Position numbers and translations under genes: made by a program. Below the pieces are notes generated by a model. It did no database searches. It was not told the origin of the DNA and saw only the letters and a list, made by a program, of their open reading frames with translations. From an uncultured Tateyamaria sp. (GTDB taxonomy: Bacteria; Pseudomonadota; Alphaproteobacteria; Rhodobacterales; Rhodobacteraceae): a stretch of 64,000 bases of DNA. Location of the stretch: positions 310,001-374,000 of the forward strand of contig NZ_CANNDO010000003.1 of assembly GCF_947503385.1 (NCBI RefSeq), given 5' to 3'. Shown one piece after another: positions 58,326 to 64,000 of this stretch. Numbering within the stretch: position 1 is the first letter of the stretch; each line of letters starts with the position of its first letter.

Positions 58326-59780
58326 ATGCCTCGGAAATGGAACAGAACGCAGATGACGCTCGCTGATTTGCGGAGCTCAGTCGCACAGTTCAAACGGGAC
58401 GAGCGCGGCACAGTTACTTACTTTGCGGTCTACATGCTCATGATGATGCTGCTTGTAGGTGGCATTGCCGTTGACCTCATGGAAAACGAAATGATGCGGA
58501 CTCGCGTACAGAATACGCTGGACCGCGCGGTGCTGGCGGCGGCTGACCTCGATCAGACGCTGGAGCCTGCCGCCGTTGTACAAGACTATTTCGACAAGGC
58601 GGGCATGGGCCAGTACCTGACGTCCGTGACGGTCGATGAAGGTCTGAACTATCGTACCGTGACCGCACGGGCCGACGCCACAACCAATACACAGTTCATG
58701 CGCCTGATGGGCGTGCCCGAACTTCAGGTGCCCGCCGGTGGCGCCGCCGAAGAACGGGTGTCCAATGTCGAAATCTCCATGGTGCTGGACATCTCCGGCT
58801 CGATGGGCAGCGACAACAAGATGAACAACCTGCACGACGCGGCGGGCGTGTTCATCGACACCGTTCTCAAGCCCGAGAATGCAGACCTGATCTCTGTGTC
58901 GTTGATCCCCTACACCGCGCAGGTCAGCGCCGGTGAGGACATCTTTAACGCCATGAATATCTCGCGCTGGTCCGGCAACCCCGGCTGGTGCATTGATTTC
59001 GAGGAAACCGACTTTTCCACCACAACGGTGCGAATGGACGGCACTTACGAGCACATGCAGTTCTTCGACGAAGGCTGGAACTACTCCAACCCCGTCTCCA
59101 ATCCGGGCTGCCCGGGCCGCGACGACGGCTATTACAGCTCGGACCCCGAACAAACGAAACGCGAGTACGAGCAGATCATCGGCTTTAGCCAGAACGCAAC
59201 GACGCTCAAAAACCGCATCAACAACTACCGCGCACGTGCCAACACCTCCATCCACATCGGGATGAAATGGGGCGTGGCCATGCTCGACCCGTCTTTCCGC
59301 CCGGTGACGCAGGCCTTGGGTTTGCAGAACAAGGTGGACGCGGCCTTTGGCAACCGTCCAGCCGACCACTCGGACACCGAAACGCTGAAAACCGTACTGC
59401 TGATGACCGACGGTCAGAACGTGAACACGACGCGGATCGACGATTACTACTACAGCTGGCACAACGCCCGCGTCCATTGGACCAAGTATCCGCTGCATTG
59501 GTATCTCAACAACTATGTCGGAGGCAGCTGGGACAACTGGCGTTACACCAAGTACACGTCCGGCCAAGCCGACACCATGCTGAGCAACATCTGCACGGCG
59601 GCCAAGAACAAAGGCATCGTCGTCTGGTCGATCGGCTTTGAGGTCACCAACTACTCCGCCGGCGTCATGCAAGACTGCGCTTCGTCCCCCTCCCACTTCT
59701 TCCGCGTGGAAGGTGTCGAGATCACCGAAGCCTTTGAAGCTATCGCCAAACAGATCAACCAGCTGAGGCTCACACAATGA
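58326..59780 (+). CDS. TadG-like protein with vWA domain
   Basis: A 484-residue protein of the TadG family. A TadE-like N-terminus (FKRDERGTVTYFAVYMLMMM, then LLVGGIAVDLMENEMMRTRV) is a pseudopilin-like membrane segment. A von Willebrand A domain follows: MIDAS motif DISGSMGSD at 155-163, the threonine region around 330 and TDGQN around 370. It has several Cys (PGWCIDF, NPGCPG, SNICTAA, MQDCASS). TadG proteins sit in the envelope and belong to Flp/Tad pilus systems. The AAGGTG before ATG 58326 fits a ribosome site. It overlaps the next gene by 4 bp. Confidence 0.9.
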   Translation: MPRKWNRTQMTLADLRSSVAQFKRDERGTVTYFAVYMLMMMLLVGGIAVDLMENEMMRTRVQNTLDRAVLAAADLDQTLEPAAVVQDYFDKAGMGQYLTSVTVDEGLNYRTVTARADATTNTQFMRLMGVPELQVPAGGAAEERVSNVEISMVLDISGSMGSDNKMNNLHDAAGVFIDTVLKPENADLISVSLIPYTAQVSAGEDIFNAMNISRWSGNPGWCIDFEETDFSTTTVRMDGTYEHMQFFDEGWNYSNPVSNPGCPGRDDGYYSSDPEQTKREYEQIIGFSQNATTLKNRINNYRARANTSIHIGMKWGVAMLDPSFRPVTQALGLQNKVDAAFGNRPADHSDTETLKTVLLMTDGQNVNTTRIDDYYYSWHNARVHWTKYPLHWYLNNYVGGSWDNWRYTKYTSGQADTMLSNICTAAKNKGIVVWSIGFEVTNYSAGVMQDCASSPSHFFRVEGVEITEAFEAIAKQINQLRLTQ

Positions 59781-60319
59781 CCCGGACAGTACGCACTATC
59801 CTCCGCCGCTTTCGGCGCGACGAAGACGGGGCGGCACCTGTGATCGAATTCGTGATCATGTTCCCCATCCTGATCTTTCTCCTGCTGTCCGCGTTCGAAC
59901 TTAGCATCTACGCTTTCCGCCAGAACTGGCTGGACCGCGGTCTCGACCTTGCTGTGCGCGACATTCGCCTGAACACGGGCCAGAATTACACGCACACGCA
60001 GGTCAAGGCGATGATCTGCGAAAAGTCAGGCTTCCTGCAGGACTGCAACGCGCATCTGAAACTTGAGATGAACCCGGTCGATCCGCGCGGTTTCGTGGCC
60101 TTTGAAGGCGGCGCGGACTGTGTCGACACCGCGCAGCCGCTGGCCCCCTCGCGGTCCTTTGTTCACGGCGCGGAACACTCGCTGATGATCCTGCGGGCCT
60201 GTTATCTCTATGACCCGGTCTTCCCCCGTATCGGTATGGGCGAGGCCATGACGAAGGATGGCAACGAGTACTATCCGCTCATCGCTGTATCCGTCTTTGT
60301 TCAGGAGCCAAGCTCATGA
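59777..60319 (+). CDS. TadE-family pseudopilin-like protein
   Basis: A 180-residue protein with the TadE pattern: a basic cytoplasmic start (RRFRRDEDGAAPVIEFVIMF), a conserved Glu in the hydrophobic helix (PVIEFVIMFPILIFLLLSAF) and a periplasmic domain with two Cys (MICEKSG, LQDCNA) and later CYLYD. TadE/TadF pseudopilins are matured by the TadV prepilin peptidase and form part of the Flp pilus machine. It overlaps tadG-like upstream and the next gene downstream by 4 bp each. Confidence 0.88.
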   Translation: MTRTVRTILRRFRRDEDGAAPVIEFVIMFPILIFLLLSAFELSIYAFRQNWLDRGLDLAVRDIRLNTGQNYTHTQVKAMICEKSGFLQDCNAHLKLEMNPVDPRGFVAFEGGADCVDTAQPLAPSRSFVHGAEHSLMILRACYLYDPVFPRIGMGEAMTKDGNEYYPLIAVSVFVQEPSS

Positions 60320-60876
60320 TGAATATTTCCCGCTTCCTGCGCCGCTTCCGCGACAACGAACGCGGCAGCATCGCACTGGAATGTGTTCTGGTGATCCCGA
60401 TGCTGATGTGGGCCTACTTGTCCATGTACTCGTTCTTTCACGCCTACCGGACGCATTCGCTGAACATCAAAACGGCCTATGCCATTGGCGACGTTATTTC
60501 GCGTGAAACGAACCCCCTGGACACCTCGTATCTGACAGGCATTCACGAAATGGCCGCATATATGTCGTGGACCCAGCCCAGCAACTTTGCGATCCGCATC
60601 ACCAGCGTAAAATACGACGCCGATGCGGACGAATACCAACGCGACTGGAGCCAGGTCAAAGGCTGGGTGCCTGCGCTGGACAATGCCGCCGTCGAGGCGC
60701 TGCGCAACCACCTGCCGGTTATGCCTGACGGAGAGCGTGTGGTCGTGGTCGAGACGTTCGAGCAATACGATCCGCCGTTCAACATGGGGCTGAGCGATCA
60801 CGAGATCCACAACTTCGTGTTCACCCGTCCCCGCTATGCGCCGCGCGTCTGCTTTGACGAGTGCGCAGGCGTCTAA
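60316..60876 (+). CDS. TadE/TadF-like pseudopilin protein
   Basis: A 186-residue protein resembling its neighbour: RRFRDNERGSIALECVLVIP, followed by a hydrophobic helix (MLMWAYLSMYSFFHAYR). The Glu at +5 of the pseudopilin-like motif is kept (IALECVLVIP). The rest is soluble and includes HEMAAYMSWTQPSNFAIRIT. Likely TadF or a second TadE, matured and placed with the other two. It overlaps a convergent gene by 4 bp. No Flp, CpaA-F or TadB/C genes are in the window. Confidence 0.82.
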   Translation: MMNISRFLRRFRDNERGSIALECVLVIPMLMWAYLSMYSFFHAYRTHSLNIKTAYAIGDVISRETNPLDTSYLTGIHEMAAYMSWTQPSNFAIRITSVKYDADADEYQRDWSQVKGWVPALDNAAVEALRNHLPVMPDGERVVVVETFEQYDPPFNMGLSDHEIHNFVFTRPRYAPRVCFDECAGV

Positions 60877-61364
60877 ACGCCGTCACGCTCCGCAATCATG
60901 GCCGAGATCATCTCGGCCATGAACTTTGCCTGATGACCGGGTGTCATACCGCCCACCCCAATCCGCGCGCCCATCCGCCACCACATGCCGGGATGCCAGC
61001 TGCGTGGCGCCTTATGCGACAGTTTCAGCAAAAAACCGTTGGAAGGTTTGAACGCAAACATGCCTCGGTCCACACTCACGATCTGATCCACAGGTGCCAG
61101 CACCATGCCGCGGGTGTCGCGCAGCTCTGACCGGGTCAGTTCAATCGCGTGCGACGTGGCGCGCCGCATCTTTTCCGCCATCCAGATCGCGCCGCCGCCC
61201 ACGACAAACAGGAACACCTGCCAGCCCGGCTCGGGCGGGTTCACAACCGCCACATACAGCACCAGCACCGCCAGCACCCAGATTGATCCGACGCCAAGAA
61301 TACGCCGCCCGGCCGAAGAGTGGACGGTGGCGAGCACTTCGTCTTGTTTTGCAGCTTTGCCCAT
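60873..61364 (-). CDS. Hypothetical membrane protein, 163 aa
   Basis: A protein with two membrane helices (ILGVGSIWVLAVLVLYVAVV and VFLFVVGGGAIWMAEKM) followed by a soluble part (ELTRSELRDTRGMVLAPVDQ, VDRGMFAFKPSNGFLLKLSH) that looks like a small beta-barrel; the motif MGARIGVGGMTPGHQAKFMA is near the end. No named family recognised. It is not clearly tied to either neighbour, although the upstream oxidoreductase gene is on the same strand and only 38 bp away. Confidence 0.8.
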   Translation of the reverse strand: MGKAAKQDEVLATVHSSAGRRILGVGSIWVLAVLVLYVAVVNPPEPGWQVFLFVVGGGAIWMAEKMRRATSHAIELTRSELRDTRGMVLAPVDQIVSVDRGMFAFKPSNGFLLKLSHKAPRSWHPGMWWRMGARIGVGGMTPGHQAKFMAEMISAMIAERDGV

Positions 61365-61402
61365 GTCGGCCTCCTACCCGTCAGGTGGCCCGCTCACAAG
61401 GG

Positions 61403-62347
61403 TCAGCGGCGCACGATCACTTCAGCGCCCCGCTCTTCGGGTTCATCATCTACCATTTCAGACGGAAAACCGGGGGCCGTGACGTCCAACCCGGTGACCT
61501 CTTCGAGCCGCTTTATGATGTTCGGGCTCAATTCGCGCGGCCCAAACCGCGCAATTCCATCGTTAAAAATTTCGATCAGCAGCGGGTTAAGCTCAAGCGG
61601 CACACCGGCCCGGTCGGCCACGTCCTGAAACAGGCCGATATCCTTGGCCACAAGGTCCATCGTAAACGAGATGTCGCGGGAACCGTTCAGGATCACCTGG
61701 CTTTCGGTTTCGTGCACAAAGGACGTGCCCGAACTGATCGCCATCGCCTCGTAGGCCACGGCCAGATCCATGCCCGCACCCTTGGCCACGGTCAGCGCTT
61801 CGGCGCACGACACAAGATTTGCGGTCGCGAGGTAATTGGTCAGCACCTTCAGCACCGATGCAGATCCCAGATCGCCTGTGTGCAGCACCCGCCGACCCAT
61901 CGTGGTCAAAAGCGGCAGAATGCGCTCGAACGTCTCCCGGTCACAGCCTGCAAAGATACTGATATTGCCTGTATCTGCCCGGTGGCAGCCACCCGAGACC
62001 GGGCAATCCACCGCCGCGCCGCCCTTTGCTATGACCGCGCCGCCCAAACGTTTGACCTCCGCCTCATCGGTTGTCGACATCTCCATCCAAATCTTGCCGG
62101 GACCGATATGCGGCAGCATCTCGTCCATCACCGCTGCCGAAGCTGCGGGGCTGGGCAAGCAGGTGATCACGGCATCGCAGGTCTGCATCAATTCAGCCGG
62201 GCTGCCGCCGTCACGCGCGCCATCGCCGACCTTGGCCGCGACCAGCGCCGCATCCAGATCGTGCACCGCCACGTCGTGGCCGTTGCGCAACAAGCTGCCC
62301 GACAGCTTGCCCCCAACATTTCCCAGCCCGATGAATCCGATTTTCAT
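61403..62347 (-). CDS. 3-hydroxyisobutyrate-dehydrogenase-like enzyme
   Basis: A 314-residue beta-hydroxyacid dehydrogenase. NAD site MKIGFIGLGNVGGKLSGSLL, substrate site CPVSGGCHRADTGNISIFAG, and catalytic Lys in SASVLKVLTNYLATANLVSC. Enzymes of this group reduce or oxidise short 3-hydroxyacids such as tartronate semialdehyde, 2-hydroxy-3-oxopropionate or 3-hydroxyisobutyrate. ATG 62347 is chosen because MKIGFIGLG is the usual opening. It lies 103 bp after the uronate-dehydrogenase-like gene on the same strand, and the two plus the FAD gene appear to be one catabolic unit. Confidence 0.88.
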   Translation of the reverse strand: MKIGFIGLGNVGGKLSGSLLRNGHDVAVHDLDAALVAAKVGDGARDGGSPAELMQTCDAVITCLPSPAASAAVMDEMLPHIGPGKIWMEMSTTDEAEVKRLGGAVIAKGGAAVDCPVSGGCHRADTGNISIFAGCDRETFERILPLLTTMGRRVLHTGDLGSASVLKVLTNYLATANLVSCAEALTVAKGAGMDLAVAYEAMAISSGTSFVHETESQVILNGSRDISFTMDLVAKDIGLFQDVADRAGVPLELNPLLIEIFNDGIARFGPRELSPNIIKRLEEVTGLDVTAPGFPSEMVDDEPEERGAEVIVRR

Positions 62348-62450
62348 GACAATGTTCCCCTTGGACGATACGCATTTCGCCGCAGGCAATCCGGTCCATC
62401 GTGCAAAGTCCGTCCCGTTTGCGACACCTCTCACATGATGTCAGACCAAC

Positions 62451-63293
62451 TCAGCCCTTGCCCGTGTCATCTTTGTTAAGGTTGAGCAACGACATCGCGG
62501 ATTTACCCAGTTCGATGCCCGCAAAAGGCCCTCCATGGCGCGCGTTCGACACATCATGGGGGTCAAGCGCGCCATATTCGGCAAAAATCGCCTCGGCAAA
62601 CTGCTCTGCATTGTCCTGCGGCTTGTAGCCCAAATGCCGTGCCCCTGAATTGTCGACCGGCGCGCGGTCATTGTTTGACACGCCATAAATGATCGAAAAT
62701 TCAGTGATCGGCGTGTCGATGGCCCGCTGCACGAGGCGCACACAATCGTCATAGCTCAACCATGTGCCCACGGCCCTGGGGTTCGTCACTTGGGCGCAGG
62801 ACAGGATACGCAGACACACTGCCTCTAACCCTCGTTTTTCCCAATACATCCGACCCAAATCTTCGGCAAAGCACTTGGCCAGCCCGTAGAACGTGTCGGG
62901 CCGGTGCGGCACATCGATGCCGATGGCTTCTGTTTTGGGATACATCCCAACCGCATGGATGGACGAGGCATAGACCACCCGACGGCAGCCATTGCGATGC
63001 GCGGCCTCCCAAATGTTGTACGCTCCGATGAAATTTGGCCCCAGCAATTCCTCGAACGGGCCTTCGTCCACGATCGCGCCAAAATGCACAACCATATCAG
63101 CACCTTGCAGCATCTGTTCGAACGGCGCCAGTTCAGACAGATCGGCCTTAATATAGGTCTCGTTTGCCGCAAGACCGGGCACGCTGTCGGCAATGTCCGT
63201 GCTCACGAACTCCTCGCACATTGCAGCCAGCGGCCCCCGCAGATAAGAGCCGAGCTTGCCCGCCGCTCCCGTCAAAACCAGTTTCTTCAGCAT
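62451..63293 (-). CDS. Uronate-dehydrogenase-like NAD-dependent SDR
   Basis: A 280-residue extended SDR starting MLKKLVLTGAAGKLGSYLRG. The pattern of conserved stretches (FGAIVDEGPFEELLGPNFIG, then YNIWEAAHRNGCRRVVYASS, ending YGLAKCFAEDLGRMYWEKRG) is that of uronate dehydrogenase (Udh) from Agrobacterium and Pseudomonas, with the catalytic YxxxK as YGLAK. Udh oxidises D-glucuronate or galacturonate to the aldaro-lactone. Substrate here could be another sugar acid. It lies 10 bp after an FAD oxidoreductase gene. Confidence 0.85.
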   Translation of the reverse strand: MLKKLVLTGAAGKLGSYLRGPLAAMCEEFVSTDIADSVPGLAANETYIKADLSELAPFEQMLQGADMVVHFGAIVDEGPFEELLGPNFIGAYNIWEAAHRNGCRRVVYASSIHAVGMYPKTEAIGIDVPHRPDTFYGLAKCFAEDLGRMYWEKRGLEAVCLRILSCAQVTNPRAVGTWLSYDDCVRLVQRAIDTPITEFSIIYGVSNNDRAPVDNSGARHLGYKPQDNAEQFAEAIFAEYGALDPHDVSNARHGGPFAGIELGKSAMSLLNLNKDDTGKG

Positions 63294-63303
63294 TGCGCGC
63301 TCC

Positions 63304-64000
63304 TCATATCACGGCCCGTTCGATGATCGGCTTTTGCGCCAGAACACGATCGAAATGGAAGGGGGTCAGATCAAGACTTCGGTACGCCCCGTATGTCAGC
63401 CATTCGGCTGTGCCACGCCCCATGGCGGGCGATTGTTGCAGACCATGCCCCGAGAACCCGTTGAGAAAGACGAAATTCTCCACCTCCGGGTGCGGCCCAA
63501 GGATCGCATTATGGTCCAATGTGTTCATCGCATAGTGCCCAGCCCATTCCGCTGTAACCTTGATCGTCTCAAACTGCGGGATGCGCGTGGCCAGCACCGG
63601 CCAGATGTGATCCTGCCACAGCGCATGATCCATCGCGAAATCATCGTATTCCACGGCCGGGTCGACCCCCGAATGCCCACCCGCCTGATAGGTACCGCCT
63701 CCGTTTTCGCGCACATGCACGCCGGACGGATCAATGGTCAGCGGCAAGTCCTGATCCAGAGGCCGTTCCGCCGCGAACACCCACGAATAGCGCTTGCGCG
63801 GCTCGACCGGCACGTCGATCCCGGCCATGGCGGCGGTGCGTGCCGCGCGCGGGCCAGAGGCATTGACCACCTGCCCGCATCCAACAACCTCTCCGCTGGC
63901 GAGCGTCACAGATTCAACGCGGGCACCACTGCGCGTGATCGCGACGACTTCGTTCTGGATGTACTCTACCCCGCGCTCGCGCGCCTGACGGCGCCACCAT
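63304..64000 (-). CDS. FAD-dependent oxidoreductase (DAO family), 5' end outside window
   Basis: Reading leftward the frame is open from the right edge, so the N-terminal FAD motif is missing. The visible part has ERGVEYIQNEVVAITRSGAR, VNASGPRAARTAAMAGIDVP, VRENGGGTYQAGGHSGVDPA, and the terminal FLNGFSGHGLQQSPAMGRGT, all typical of the D-amino-acid/glycine-oxidase and sarcosine-oxidase-like DAO fold, where GFSGHGLQ(Q)SP contacts the flavin. Substrate unknown; the gene is 10 bp ahead of the Udh-like gene, suggesting a joint catabolic pathway. Confidence 0.85.
   Translation of the reverse strand, partial: WWRRQARERGVEYIQNEVVAITRSGARVESVTLASGEVVGCGQVVNASGPRAARTAAMAGIDVPVEPRKRYSWVFAAERPLDQDLPLTIDPSGVHVRENGGGTYQAGGHSGVDPAVEYDDFAMDHALWQDHIWPVLATRIPQFETIKVTAEWAGHYAMNTLDHNAILGPHPEVENFVFLNGFSGHGLQQSPAMGRGTAEWLTYGAYRSLDLTPFHFDRVLAQKPIIERAVI

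Noticed and set aside
1-64000. tRNA, rRNA, CRISPR, IS or prophage elements
   Set aside because: No clover-leaf-like, repeat-spacer, transposase or phage structural sequence was recognised; small RNAs cannot be excluded by reading alone.

Overview
The window is a GC-rich (roughly 60 percent) stretch of core alphaproteobacterial chromosome, most likely from the Roseobacter group (Rhodobacterales). Four things point there: the gene families (heterotetrameric sarcosine oxidase soxBDAG, DUF6455 and HlyU proteins, alphaproteobacterial GshA, KpsS/KpsC capsule genes, a TadG/TadE set); the gene order (nrdR-ribD and ribE-ribB-ribH-nusB; rpoD next to dnaG); CtrA-type boxes (TTAA-N7-TTAA) and clustered GANTC (CcrM) sites; and an alphaproteobacterial LexA box (GTTC-N7-GTTC). 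I saw no rRNA, tRNA, CRISPR array, insertion sequence or prophage.

Layout. 1-10.8 kb: a truncated AsmA-family gene, rimO, small regulated genes (one behind a CtrA box, one behind a LexA box), a DUF393 protein, a TrhA/hemolysin III protein, an M48 lipoprotein protease, a glutathionyl-hydroquinone reductase, a stand-alone receiver protein, two late cobalamin genes, and an MltB-type transglycosylase ending in a strong terminator. 10.7-20 kb: a tiny membrane ORF, smc, a lipoprotein, an FCD/GntR regulator, an EamA exporter with its divergent MarR regulator and a doubled palindromic operator, gshA and rsmE. 20-32 kb: ubiA, an OmpA-domain protein with a coupled membrane coiled-coil protein, moaE/moaD, pgsA, uvrC, an SDR, a CaCA antiporter with a 53-residue Cys-rich protein and an S49 protease, an ABC-2 exporter and a CoxG-like protein. 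32-44 kb: a DMT transporter, a quinone oxidoreductase, and the riboflavin genes (nusB, ribH, ribB, ribE, then ribD-nrdR), split by an opposite-strand capsule block (kpsS, a Wza-type exporter, kpsC).

44-50 kb: YjbQ, an SDR, a HlyU-family protein, rpoD with four GANTC sites in its leader, dnaG, and a small secreted protein. 50-55 kb: the soxB-soxD-soxA-soxG operon, which oxidises sarcosine to glycine and passes the methyl group to tetrahydrofolate. 55-58 kb: a Fic-fold-like protein with a degenerate active-site motif, preceded by a translationally coupled 35-residue ORF in a hairpin-rich leader, then an NAD-type glutamate dehydrogenase. 58-61 kb: three secreted or pseudopilin-like Tad proteins. 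61-64 kb: a catabolic-looking operon (FAD oxidoreductase, uronate-dehydrogenase-like SDR, 3-hydroxyisobutyrate-dehydrogenase-like enzyme) that runs off the right edge.

The two best candidates for undescribed biology are the putative SOS gene at 2861-3251 (LexA box, possible sliding-clamp motif, two ungapped 37-residue repeats) and the coupled 35-residue ORF plus Fic-like gene at 55402-56393 (catalytic His replaced by Gln). All functional calls come from reading the sequence; no database search was run.
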